Below the pieces are notes generated by a model, which saw only the letters and a list, made by a program, of their open reading frames with translations, searched no databases and had not been told where the DNA came from. Shown piece by piece: positions 1 through 9,193 of a DNA stretch of 35,116 bases. The stretch lies in the NCBI GenBank assembly GCA_904063045.1, contig CAJFCJ010000118.1, positions 1 through 35,116 on the forward strand, in the 5' to 3' direction. The DNA is from Dimorphilus gyrociliatus. Lineage: Eukaryota > Annelida > Polychaeta > Dinophilidae. Position 1 is the first letter of the stretch; the number at the start of each line of letters is the position of its first letter. The translations under genes and the position numbers were made by a program.

Positions 1-1553
1 GTCAATTGAGGATCCAATTTGCTAGTAATGCCATCATTCTGCTTCTTTGAACAAATTGATTGCAGAGAAGACTTGACAGCTGTTGGGTAAACTTTTTTAA
101 ATTCTTAAAATTTGAATCAATACATGTAGTAAGGTAGATGTTTGGGCAGCTTCTCTCATTTCCAATGGGAATTTGTGGTATGGGTTTTTACTTATCTTAT
201 GTTTCAGTTTTGCTTCCTTCTTCATCTGCTTTTTAGCCATTCTCATGTGTAGAGTAAAATAAATTCCTTCATAGGTAATCTTAAATTCTCTGGCTGGTGG
301 TCCTTTATACCATATGCCCAATGTTGGTAATACCTTCTTTTGATTCTTTTCTCACTGTATACATATTTTGAAATCGTAACAGATTGTCTTGTTGCCCTTG
401 TCCAATTGACTGCTTGCAGCATTTCTTGGATATAATAGTTATCCAGCTCCCAGTAAGATGGACTAAGGGTTGTTGTAGATGATATATCACAACTTCCTTG
501 AGTGTGCCTTTATTTCTCATTAGTTTATACTTTGTGTTTGTTTCTCTGTACCATTGGTTAAGACTTGGTAAGGGTTGTTTCGCTTGTATAGTAAATTTGT
601 TCTTTAACTTTATTGGGATAGTTTAATAGTCGTTTTTCTTCATTTTTGCCAATCTTCTGATATTGTAGCAAATTGTATAGGTGTTCCTTGCTTGTTTCCT
701 GTATTAAACTCTGTTCCTCCAGTGGTACTAGTACTTTTGTTCCAGGACCACCAATTCCATCAATGAACTTATCTTGATAAGGGATGTCCAGAATAGAATA
801 CCCTGGACAAGAATAGTGACCAGCAAATTTGATACAACTAATTCTGTTGCTAATTTTTATCCATGGTGATTGTTGCCCAAGTGTGTAATTATTCTTGAGG
901 TTTCTAAAGACAATAATTGCCTCTTCTGTCTCACAATAGGACTGCCCTGGTAAACAATCTTCCAGGTAGTCCAGATTAGTTGTAATTTTCATATTAGGAG
1001 GTTGCCAATATGCTTTGCCAAACTGGATAATTGTGGTGTATTCCAGCACCTTGGTAGTTGTTGGCCATGTGTAGGCAGCAGGAAACTGATCTTGGTGGAT
1101 CCAAGTGTTTCTTTTCACCATTAAAGGTTTTCCTTGAAAAGATCGTTTGTCTTTTACCATCTGTCTGCATTGATCATGAGTTACTTTGATAACTGAGTTA
1201 ACAATCTCCTCTTCTTTGCTCCAAAGAAATAGTAAGTGTAAAAATTAGTTCTTAGATACACTTGACATTTTACTGCTCTTGTTTCAATTTCTTCCAAGTT
1301 CAATTCATAGATATCAGCTGTAATTGTCTTGGTTTCTTGTGATTCTATATTACAAGTTGGCTCATCTGCTAGATCAAATGCCTGGCTTGGTAGTTGGTTA
1401 GAACAAAAGTATAACGGTGGTTTAAATGTTAAGGTAATGTTTGCACTTGTAACATGTCACCTTGGTAGGATGGTTTGGGACTGTTATTGAGTGGATGCAG
1501 CCACAGATCACCATTACAGTCATCACTAGTGGAAGCCACAACATCTGTTTCAT
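1..1553 (-). pseudogene. Env-like glycoprotein remnant of the Gypsy element
   Basis: This is the third open region of the retrotransposon, where Ty3/Gypsy elements with an envelope gene carry env. It opens at the Met codon 1551-1553 with a hydrophobic stretch typical of a signal peptide (MLWLPLVMTVMVICGC), still in the Gag-Pol frame. That frame stops at 1422. Env-like coding continues in other frames, with frame changes at about 1422-1445, 1190-1245, 555-570 and 310-340, so this copy is broken. The longest open piece is 558-1160, with several cysteines and Asn-X-Ser/Thr sites. The assignment rests on position, signal peptide and cysteine content. No fusion-protein class was recognised. The 3' end and the 3' LTR lie beyond the left edge. 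Confidence 0.6.
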
Positions 1554-4500
1554 GTTAGCTCTTCCTGTGTTGGCTATAGTTGAATGGTTGAAAATTTTGT
1601 GTTGTTGTTCCACTCTGATAGTTATTCCATCTTCTAACTCTATATATTGTGGTTCCACTTCTTGTTGGGAATCTAATTGTTCAGAGATGATTTTAGTCTC
1701 ATCTAAAAATATCACTGACTCATTGTCTGTGTCACTTGTATTTTCTTTCTCATCTTGGGATGAATCTACCACTATGAGGGACTCATTATTCGAATGGGTT
1801 ATGTCAATAATTTCACCTTCAATAATTATTGACTCATTATCCGAATGGGTTATATCAATAATTTCGCTTTCAATAGTTATTGACTCATTGTCTGAACTAG
1901 ATATTTCATCTTCTCTATCAGAGATAATGTTTGCCTCTGAATCTGTATTTTGATCCAGTTCATTATTTGTTTCTATGTCATCACTTTCAGATGAGCTTGA
2001 AGGTTCATTGAGACTGTAATTACTGTCTGTTTTGAAAGTATTGCTTGTGTCATAACCAGTATCAGAATTAGTAACTTCCATCTCTGAGTCATCACTATCT
2101 GAGCTTTCTGATGAAGAGTCATGCTGTCCCATCATGGCTATAGTGACTTTGTTTAGTTGAGGTTGCCTTATTCTTTCAGCCAGGTTCCCTTTCCTTCTAT
2201 CAAATTTGAGAGAACACTGTTTAGCTTCAAAATTGAGGTTTGCTCCCACAGTTTGTAGGAAATCACAACCAAGTATTATTGCTATGTCTAGATTTTCCAT
2301 AACTATAAATTCTTGTTTCATACTTTCTCCAGCAAATTGGATATTCAGCTTTACGCTTCCTTTTTGCTTTAAAGCTTTCCCATCAGCTGAAGTTATAATT
2401 GGTAAGCCAATTGTTTCTTTATCCATAATTGTAACATCCATTAACTTGATTTCTTTTTCAGTAATAAAGGATCTCAATGCTCCTGTGTCACACAAGGCAA
2501 TGACTTCTTGGCCTTTTTGATTCTTCAAACGGAATTGGAAGTCATTTCTTCCTTCTACCTGAGAAAGATATTGGAGGTGTGTTATTTCCTTCTCCACAAG
2601 GTGAAAGATTGTTGTTGCTTCTTTCCTTGTTTCCAACTTATTAGATTCATTGGCTAGTCTTAATCTGCTACCATGTACCAACTTGCATGTATTATCATCC
2701 ATTTGTATTTCATATATCCACTTTTGATGATTGACTTTTGTTATTCGGTATGGGCCTAACCATTTTAAAGAAGGGATTTTTGTTATTGCAATTCTTGCAG
2801 CATCATTTCTTAAGAATACTTCATCATCAACCTCAAAATATTTTGGAAGATTGAGATTTCTATTCTTTCTTTCCCTATATTGTTCTTTTGCCATGATGGA
2901 TTTACAGAAGGCTGTAGCTCTTAACTGTACCAATTGCTGCTGGTGATTGAATACAAATAGTACATTTGTTTCAGGAGAGGTAGTATGCATTGTTACATCA
3001 ATCAGTGTTCTTGTGCTGGTGCCAAAAAGAAGTTCCTGGGGTGGTAGTCTTGTACTTCCTACAGGTGATTGATTCAAAAATGCTTGAATCAAGGGTAGGT
3101 TTGCAACCCAGTTATGCTGATTTTCTTCCACCACTAATTTATTGATTTCCTTCCTCACTTCTCTATTTCTTCGTTCAACTAGTCCATTGCTCTGGCTTCT
3201 ATAAGCTGTTGTTTGGATTTTCTCAATACCTAATACCTTCATAAACTCTTTAAAAGCTTTACCAACAAAGTTTCTTCCTTGATCTGTCAACATTTGTTTT
3301 GGAATTCCAAAAATGGGAAAAAATCTGTTGAAAAGAAGGTTTGCAATTTCTTTACTGGTTTGCTGTTTGAGTGCATATAAAACTGTGTATCTACTGAAAT
3401 GATCCACTATCACAAGTATGAATCTGTATGACTTAACCATGGGTAAGGGTCCCATTATATCCATGGCTACCAACTCCATTGGTGATGCAGGGTGAAAGGT
3501 TTCTACCAAAGGGTATACTCTACTCCTACCATTCATTTGTTCACACAAAGTGCAATCCTTTATTGAATTCTCAATCATAATCTTTAATTTTGGGTGCCAA
3601 AAGGTCTTTGTAATTATTTGTAATGTCATTCTGGGTCCATGGTGATTGTGAATTTTATTTTTATGGAATTTAGGGAGCAGAGTTAGCATCAAATGGTCAG
3701 GTAAAACCAGAATGTTTCTTTCTTCAAGGATAATCCAGATCATTTCCTTGTGAACAAACATCTCCATTATGAAAGGTGTAAAAGTTCCAAAATAAGGAAT
3801 AGGTAGCTGACCATCCAGTGTTAAATATTCTTTAATTGATTTTAAATTCACATCTTTTTCTTGCTCTGACTGTAAGTCAACAGAAGACAAATCAATTTTC
3901 TCTTCACTGTTATCACTGGTAGCTACAAAAGTTAACTCTGGTGTATGTTCATACTGTTCCATTTTAACTGAAATAGAGGGAGAATTCTCCTTTTTGATCT
4001 TTCCATGAATTAGCTCTTCAAATGTTACTTTCCTTGGGGGTGTATATTCTTCTAATCTTGTTAATGCATCTGTTGTTAAGTGAAAATCTTTAGCAAAATC
4101 AGGTAGTTGTAATACAGGAGGGTTAACTACTGCATCTCTCAACTTGAAAAATGATTGCTTGGCTTCCTCAGTCCATTGCAATTTATCCTTTTTCCCATGT
4201 AGTTTCATTAACATATACAGAGGTTTAGCTACTCTTGCAAAATCTTGTATAAATTTTCTGTAATAGCCACAAAACGCAACAAAGCTTAGTAGTGAATTTG
4301 CAAACACTGGTGGCTGTAAATTATATAATTTATCTGTCTTGGACTTATCTGTTTCAATCCCCTTTTCTGATACAATGTGTCCCAAGAATTGAACTTGTTC
4401 TTTCAAAAACACACATTTACTTAGTTTAATCTTAAAATTGTACTTTTGAATCTGTTGAAGAATGGTCTCCAATGCTTCCCAATGTTGGTCCAGCGACTTG

Positions 4501-6752
4501 GTAAATATTATTATGTCATCAAGGTAGTTTAGGCACAAATGCTTTACATCCTTTAGCACAAATGAATTCATTACATAACTAAAATGAGGAGGGGCATTCG
4601 TTAATCCAAAAGGCATCTTAATAAATTCAAACAAGCCAAAAGGTGTAATAAATGCTGTTTTAGACCTATCTTCTTTCTTGATGTTAATGTGGTGGTATGC
4701 ACTTGTCAAATCCATTGTAGAAAAGAATTTATTTCCTCCTCCCAAATGGTCAAAAAGATCATCTTGATTTGGCAGTGGATACTTGTTTTTAACTGTCATT
4801 TTGTTTAGTTTTCTATAATCTACACACATTCGTAGACTACCTTCCTTCTTTCTTACGAAAACAATTGGTGAAGCCCAATTGCTCTTGCTTGGTTGAATAA
4901 CTTTGCTTTTTACCAATTCAGCTATCTGTTGCTTACATTCTTCTTGTTTTTGAGGAGGCATTCTATATGGCCTTTGTCTATATGGTGTTGAACCTGGTTC
5001 AAGAGTTATTTCCAAGGGTGGTACCTCTGGATTGCCAATATCAAATCTGTCTTCTGCAATAGTTTCTTTATATTTTGCCAGAATTTGGGTAACTTTGTTC
5101 TTCATCTCGGGATTTTCTTGTTCAATTGTTGTCTGAAGGGTATGTATTTGACTCTCATTCTTTTTCATAATAAGAGGAACTGGGTAAAACCCTTTGAAAG
5201 ATAAGTGTTGTGTTCCAACAGGGTAATTCTTTTCTGTACCTGGCTGGAGTATAATCTGTCTCTTGCCAAAGTCAAGGGTAGCTCCATTTTGTTGTAGAAA
5301 GTCACACCCAATAATACATTGTTGTGTAATGATTTTGTTGATCAGAAAGCGTTGTTTAATAATCTTTCCATTAAAATAAAGTCTGAGAATGATTTCTCCA
5401 CATATCTCAATGCTATTTCCTGAAGCATCTCTAGCATTTTTCACAGTTTGTTCTGGGAAGGATGCTTTTCCTTGAACTTGTCTTAATACCTTTTTTGAAA
5501 TGAAAGATCTGTCACTACCAGAGTCTATCAAGGCATCAAACTTAAAACCAGTATTAGTTTCAAATTGTCCAATAAATGTTGAAGCATTTCGCTCAGATTG
5601 TTTGCTTTGTAACAGCTGACAAGTGGATTCGTCACTATCTGAAAAACAGAGAATATCTTGAACTTCATCGTTTTCTGACATGCTTTCATTGTCTAATGTT
5701 TCTAATTTTTGTAGCTTAGGTTCCTCTTTCAGTATCGTCTTTGCTGGTTGATTTTTCTTATAATACCTATTTGTTGTAGTTGGTGCATACTTTTGGACTT
5801 TTTGGCTTGAAAACTTTTCTTTAGTAGCATTTTTGTTGTCAGGTACATGCTTTCTATTCCAGAAATTTGGGGTTTCTGTAGAAGCATCTTTTCTGATTAC
5901 CTGGGTCTTTTTGGTCTCTTTTCTTTGTTGAGTTTCCAATTTTGACACCATTGTGATCGGTTTTCTTTGAGTTAGTTTTAATGAAGTTTCTGCTTGCTTA
6001 GCAGCCTCATATAGTTCTGCCAATGTTTGACATTTAGGATGTAAGGTGTACACTAAATGTAGAATATCCTGTTGTAATCCTCTTTGTAAAACTTCCATCA
6101 GTTTTATTTCTTTCATAGTTGCAAGCAATTGTGGTTCCATTGGTCTAGGTGGAGAAAACCTCTTTATCAATTTCTTTGCTCTATTAACAAACTGAACCAC
6201 ACTTTCGCCATTCATTTGCTTTAAGTTAAGCAATTTCTCCTGATACTCCAAAGGATCTAGATCAAATTCGTCATGGAGGGCTTTCCATATTTCCTCCACA
6301 GTAGGCTCTCCATCCAGAGCCAACACCAAATCCTTTGCAGGACCAGTTAAATAATCTAAAAGATTTGCTTTCACAACATCTTCTCCTATCCAACCATAAG
6401 CATAACATGCCTGATTAAAGTCTTCTTTGAATTTTGAACACTCCTTGCTTCCATCATACAACTTGAGAATAGTTCTTTGAGGGCGGTCCCAAGCAGCCCT
6501 TAATGCTTGAATTACTGTTGTGATATCAACATTTGGGTTCTGTGCTGGGTGATGTGTTCCATCTCCATGATCTGTTGGAATTGTGATTCGATTTCTTTTC
6601 ATTTCACTCACCAATCTATCATAGTCTTCAATTAGTCTTTGTTGCCTTTCTGACATTCCTGCTGGCTGAATTGTAATTGTTGGAGTTGCTGGGGTTGAAG
6701 GGTTAGAGTCTGTAACTGCCCCAGTGGCGTTTCCATTTCCTCCTTCTGCCAT
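1422..6752 (-). CDS. Ty3/Gypsy Gag-Pol polyprotein (Gag-PR-RT-IN-PR2, RNase H missing)
   Basis: The polyprotein of an LTR retrotransposon, in one frame. The start chosen is the Met at 6750-6752, because the 45 codons upstream overlap the LTR and primer site. Counting residues from 6887, the order is: Gag capsid-like (about 120-310, no CCHC knuckle seen); retropepsin 1 (435-550, DSG at 455); reverse transcriptase (630-930, YLDD at 788-791); a cut at 940 where RNase H should be; integrase with zinc-finger H and C residues (H1083, H1098, C1112, C1115), catalytic D1143, D1202 and E1238 (35 residues between D and E), and a GPY motif (WLGPY, 1376); retropepsin 2 (1450-1565); an acidic Ser-rich stretch (1588-1745); and the env signal peptide. 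The unbroken length suggests a fairly young copy, but without RNase H it is probably not autonomous. Gag and Pol share one frame with no frameshift between them. Confidence 0.93.
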   Translation of the reverse strand: MAEGGNGNATGAVTDSNPSTPATPTITIQPAGMSERQQRLIEDYDRLVSEMKRNRITIPTDHGDGTHHPAQNPNVDITTVIQALRAAWDRPQRTILKLYDGSKECSKFKEDFNQACYAYGWIGEDVVKANLLDYLTGPAKDLVLALDGEPTVEEIWKALHDEFDLDPLEYQEKLLNLKQMNGESVVQFVNRAKKLIKRFSPPRPMEPQLLATMKEIKLMEVLQRGLQQDILHLVYTLHPKCQTLAELYEAAKQAETSLKLTQRKPITMVSKLETQQRKETKKTQVIRKDASTETPNFWNRKHVPDNKNATKEKFSSQKVQKYAPTTTNRYYKKNQPAKTILKEEPKLQKLETLDNESMSENDEVQDILCFSDSDESTCQLLQSKQSERNASTFIGQFETNTGFKFDALIDSGSDRSFISKKVLRQVQGKASFPEQTVKNARDASGNSIEICGEIILRLYFNGKIIKQRFLINKIITQQCIIGCDFLQQNGATLDFGKRQIILQPGTEKNYPVGTQHLSFKGFYPVPLIMKKNESQIHTLQTTIEQENPEMKNKVTQILAKYKETIAEDRFDIGNPEVPPLEITLEPGSTPYRQRPYRMPPQKQEECKQQIAELVKSKVIQPSKSNWASPIVFVRKKEGSLRMCVDYRKLNKMTVKNKYPLPNQDDLFDHLGGGNKFFSTMDLTSAYHHINIKKEDRSKTAFITPFGLFEFIKMPFGLTNAPPHFSYVMNSFVLKDVKHLCLNYLDDIIIFTKSLDQHWEALETILQQIQKYNFKIKLSKCVFLKEQVQFLGHIVSEKGIETDKSKTDKLYNLQPPVFANSLLSFVAFCGYYRKFIQDFARVAKPLYMLMKLHGKKDKLQWTEEAKQSFFKLRDAVVNPPVLQLPDFAKDFHLTTDALTRLEEYTPPRKVTFEELIHGKIKKENSPSISVKMEQYEHTPELTFVATSDNSEEKIDLSSVDLQSEQEKDVNLKSIKEYLTLDGQLPIPYFGTFTPFIMEMFVHKEMIWIILEERNILVLPDHLMLTLLPKFHKNKIHNHHGPRMTLQIITKTFWHPKLKIMIENSIKDCTLCEQMNGRSRVYPLVETFHPASPMELVAMDIMGPLPMVKSYRFILVIVDHFSRYTVLYALKQQTSKEIANLLFNRFFPIFGIPKQMLTDQGRNFVGKAFKEFMKVLGIEKIQTTAYRSQSNGLVERRNREVRKEINKLVVEENQHNWVANLPLIQAFLNQSPVGSTRLPPQELLFGTSTRTLIDVTMHTTSPETNVLFVFNHQQQLVQLRATAFCKSIMAKEQYRERKNRNLNLPKYFEVDDEVFLRNDAARIAITKIPSLKWLGPYRITKVNHQKWIYEIQMDDNTCKLVHGSRLRLANESNKLETRKEATTIFHLVEKEITHLQYLSQVEGRNDFQFRLKNQKGQEVIALCDTGALRSFITEKEIKLMDVTIMDKETIGLPIITSADGKALKQKGSVKLNIQFAGESMKQEFIVMENLDIAIILGCDFLQTVGANLNFEAKQCSLKFDRRKGNLAERIRQPQLNKVTIAMMGQHDSSSESSDSDDSEMEVTNSDTGYDTSNTFKTDSNYSLNEPSSSSESDDIETNNELDQNTDSEANIISDREDEISSSDNESITIESEIIDITHSDNESIIIEGEIIDITHSNNESLIVVDSSQDEKENTSDTDNESVIFLDETKIISEQLDSQQEVEPQYIELEDGITIRVEQQHKIFNHSTIANTGRANMKQMLWLPLVMTVMVICGCIHSITVPNHPTKVTCYKCKHYLNI
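1773..1895 (-). repeat. 51-bp coding tandem repeat in the acidic linker
   Basis: A 17-residue unit occurs twice in full (SDNESITIESEIIDITH and SDNESIIIEGEIIDITH) and a third time in part (SNNESLI). It lies between retropepsin 2 and the env signal peptide, within an acidic, serine-rich and probably disordered segment. Confidence 0.85.
2193..2540 (-). other. Second retropepsin-like domain, C-terminal to integrase
   Basis: Residues 1450-1565 of the polyprotein (numbered from 6887) have the retropepsin pattern: an active-site CDTGALRSFI (Asp 1467) and, about 70 residues on, ILGCDFLQTVGANLNF. The canonical protease at 5238-5585 has DSGSDRSFI and IIGCDFLQQNGATLDF in the same places. Both therefore keep the D-S/T-G triplet and the closing hydrophobic-G-x-D-x-L motif. 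A retropepsin after the integrase is not the standard Ty3/Gypsy order. It may have arisen by internal duplication or from a second element; the two share motifs but differ in much of the rest. Confidence 0.85.
4059..4076 (-). other. Junction where the RNase H domain has been excised
   Basis: The frame reads DFHLTTDALTRLEEY across this point. In Ty3/Gypsy elements the first half (F-x-L-x-T-D-A) normally opens RNase H, and the second half (D-A-L-S/T-R-L) normally follows its end. The two are fused at a shared Asp-Ala, encoded by gatgca, in frame. The roughly 110-130 residues that carry the RNase H active-site acids are absent. Confidence 0.85.
5238..5585 (-). other. First (canonical) retropepsin domain
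   Basis: Residues 435-550 of the polyprotein, between Gag and reverse transcriptase. The active-site loop is LIDSGSDRSFI with Asp 455, and the closing motif is IIGCDFLQQNGATLDF. This is the usual protease position for the family. Confidence 0.88.
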
Positions 6753-6790
6753 ATTTACTTTCTCAAAACTTTTGAATAAACCAAAAGAAT

Positions 6791-6808
6791 ATCCTGTCGA
6801 CTGCGCCA
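6791..6808 (-). other. Primer binding site, serine-tRNA-like
   Basis: On the minus strand the site reads TGGCGCAGTCGACAGGAT, four bases downstream of the proposed LTR end. TGGCGCAGTCG is complementary to CCA plus the acceptor end of animal serine tRNAs, the primer used by 297/17.6-type Gypsy elements. The next two bases differ from the usual GT, and AGGAT matches again. The tRNA identity comes from recalled family knowledge, not a search. Confidence 0.75.
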
Positions 6809-6905
6809 AATTTGTACTGCTCTTGCTGGCAAAATCTATGCGTTTGCAAGTTATAACAATACTGGTTCTACTCGAACCTTTAAACAAATGTTTAAATTAA
6901 AACGG

Positions 6906-6911
6906 TTTATT
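6906..6911 (-). promoter_or_regulatory. Polyadenylation signal AATAAA in the LTR
   Basis: AATAAA on the minus strand, about 200 bases downstream of the LTR TATA box and about 95 bases before the LTR end. This fits an R-U5 arrangement, although the signal is also common by chance in AT-rich DNA. Confidence 0.5.
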
Positions 6912-7112
6912 CGCAATAATAATACTTAAGCAAGTAACAATATGAGAGTTCGATAGCAGAGTAGATAGTTTGTAAAAGCAGGTTGCCAAATTACCAAACT
7001 GTCTTCTAATGTTGAGGAGTAGATGGATGGTTCCAGTGGAGGTTGTTTCCAGATGATTTTCCCAGGTCCTTGGGTCCAGATGGAAGCTGCATGCCAAATG
7101 AGAATAATGAGA

Positions 7113-7121
7113 ATTTATATA
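7113..7121 (-). promoter_or_regulatory. TATA box of the Gypsy LTR promoter
   Basis: TATATAAAT on the minus strand, about 40 bases into the LTR. It is correctly oriented to start transcription of the element through the primer site and Gag-Pol. Confidence 0.6.
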
Positions 7122-7228
7122 CTTTGAGGTTTGTCTCTGACATCCAATCATCACTTTACAGTTGCCGAAATGTGTAGTTCATATTTATCTTTAGTAACAG
7201 GATGTTACAAGGTTCAACATTTAGGAAG

Positions 7229-7292
7229 GTTAATTGAATTATAACTTGGCCACACCCTAGGCAAGTTAATTAAATTATAACTTGGCCAAACC
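7229..7292. repeat. Two 28-bp direct repeats beside the LTR
   Basis: 7229-7256 and 7265-7292 are the same 28-mer with two differences, separated by 8 bp. The core is AATTATAACTTGGCCA. Role unknown; they lie just outside the proposed LTR edge. Confidence 0.75.
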
Positions 7293-8281
7293 TTTATTGG
7301 TAATTAAAGATGAGCCTTCAAGCTGACTAATCAGACTTATGTTTGGCCAATGTTATAGCATTTTCTTGCGTAGGTTTTAAGATGTACATGTATATGTTGC
7401 ATAAAATAATAGAGTTCAAGCATGTAAAATATAACCAAAGTTGTACATAAGCAAGTTTAAACAACAGTTGACAGTTGCAGAACTGAACTGCCAAACTAGG
7501 GAAATGCATATCGTTTTATACATTTACCAAAGCTTGGGTACACTTGGTCAAAGAATTAGAAAGTTGAAATGTAACAGTCTCATAACACACATATAAAAAA
7601 AACATGATAAACTATTACATGACTTATGACTAACATGTGGCACTGCGAAAACAAGCCTGCCTCCTCCAGATCTGTTTTTGAATAAGATGTAACAAGTTTG
7701 ACATGCTTTTTTTCTATATGGTTTGTTCATTTGTTAATTCCATAGTGGTACCATCTGATATGGTCAAAGAATTTATTTCCTACAAAATAAAGGCAATTTT
7801 AAAGTGCACAGATATCCCACCCTTTTAAGACCTTGTTTCCATGAAAGGTCTGGGACTTGTCACAATGACTCTGTTATCTATCTATTGATGTAGAAATACA
7901 AGCCGCTTGTAATGCATATTGGAATAATGAAACAACAAACAGATAGCCTGACATCACAAACAGTTCAATCCAGGCAATCTATAAACAATCTGAAGAAGTT
8001 ATCTCCAAAGATTTTGATATATCTAACTTCATGAAGAGAATGGTGGAAAATACAAATATGGGAAATCTTAAAAAATTGGGATCAGTTGAAAATGGCCATA
8101 ACTGAAATTTTTGAAGGTTAGATTTAAGGTTGGGAAATGGTTAGGGGGAATAAGATAACTATTGATATGTACTTAGGGAATTCCATCTAAGAGTTAGGGG
8201 CATTTAAAAAGGTTAGATAAAAAAAAGGGCTAGGTTAGCTTTAAGGTAAAACTATAGATTTTTGGCTATTTTCTACCACAT
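7293..8281. other. Intergenic, no gene recognised
   Basis: AT-rich sequence with only short open frames that have no recognisable domain or splice structure. 8100-8250 is rich in G-runs separated by T/A (ggttaggggg, gttaggggc, ggctaggttagc), but no regular repeat was made out. Confidence 0.5.
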
Positions 8282-8476
8282 CCTAAAAAATTTAGTAAAT
8301 TGCCATATGATGTTTCTGCCAAAGGTAGTCATAGGAGGTTATTTCGAACTGCTTTGCAGGAAGTAGTTAACCTTTATTTAATTATTAGTCAAGGTGAAAA
8401 ACTTAAAGATGGTAACATTAGACATTTGAGTGGCAAATTTTTAAATCCTCAAATAATTCATACTTTAATTCATTAA
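8282..8476 (+). other. Unrecognised 64-codon open stretch
   Basis: An open frame ending at TAA 8474-8476, without a Met at its start. It includes the string GSHRRLFRTALQEVVNLYL and has mixed, protein-like composition rather than a low-complexity one. No family was recognised. It could be an exon or a transposon relic. It lies just left of the first MULE and is not flanked by clear splice sites. Confidence 0.25.
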
Positions 8477-8610
8477 AGAAGAAAAACCATAGAAATTGTC
8501 CTGAAACAATAAAGCAAAGAGGAAATCTGAAGTCAATCAAATCATAACCATGAGAAAACAAAGAGTTTGATGACAAGCATAAAGGCTAGGAGAGAATTAA
8601 AAAGTATTTG

Positions 8611-9070
8611 TGTACACTTATGAGCTATAGTTTATAGATATTTTATAAATGATACTTACTATATGGTAGAAGTGTTGAAGTAGATGTTGCCTCTAGGGTA
8701 GATGGTACCGAACTGCCAGAATCAACCCCTTTTATAGGCAAAGGATAAGATGTTACATAACAAGCATGTTGACAACAACAACAAGTCTTTATTTACATAA
8801 ATATGATGTAAGAATTGACCCTTGATGGGTAACCTACACAAAGTTGTTATTGTTTACATCACTATTGCATAATATGATAACCTTTGACCCTGTTTGTTGT
8901 GAACAATCCTTATCTGGGGTTAGACCCTTGTTGTTGACAGCCAAGGCATAAACAACTGATAAGGAATTGTATAACAGCAGGGCATAGGAAGTAACAGGCA
9001 TTCAGTCCTGAATCAACTCACTTAGTGAACAGGTCTAGTATTACTTTAGAATACAGTTATATTATTCTTA
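8611..9070 (+). repeat. Left long TIR of MULE copy 1
   Basis: The inverse complement of 10840-11264, with long identical blocks (for example GGAATTGTATAA and TTTACATCACTATTGCATAA) and a few small insertions. Read outward it has the same TATA box and GTAAGT donor as the right arm, but the start codon position reads ATA instead of ATG. Confidence 0.88.
8729..8736 (-). promoter_or_regulatory. Outward-facing TATA box in the left TIR
   Basis: TATAAAAG on the minus strand, the mirror of the right-arm TATA box at 11153-11160. It would start transcription out of the element toward lower coordinates. Confidence 0.5.
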
Positions 9071-9193
9071 CAGTTTGGTTCTATATTCATCCTTCATCAA
9101 TTCTACATCTCTCTTCTAAGTGGCTTACTCCTGGTTTGGTTCTATTTGGACCACTACTTACCTACAACCTCAGCAGGAAAGTACAATTTCAAT

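Larger units (their letters stand above)
6813..7160 (-). repeat. 5' LTR of the Gypsy element
   Basis: A 348-bp stretch immediately upstream of the primer binding site. On the minus strand it begins TGTAAAG and ends CAGTACA, giving TGTA/TACA inverted ends. It contains a TATA box and an AATAAA signal in the proper order. The partner LTR is outside the window, so identity and target duplication cannot be checked and the outer boundary is inferred. An open frame in this interval is incidental. Confidence 0.7.

Noticed and set aside
1462-2946. Plus-strand open frames of 71-163 codons
   Set aside because: They lie opposite the Gag-Pol frame and have no domain. The longest mirrors the acidic Asp/Glu/Ser-rich repeat.
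6897-7154. Minus-strand open frame of 85 codons
   Set aside because: It lies entirely inside the LTR across the TATA and polyadenylation signals.
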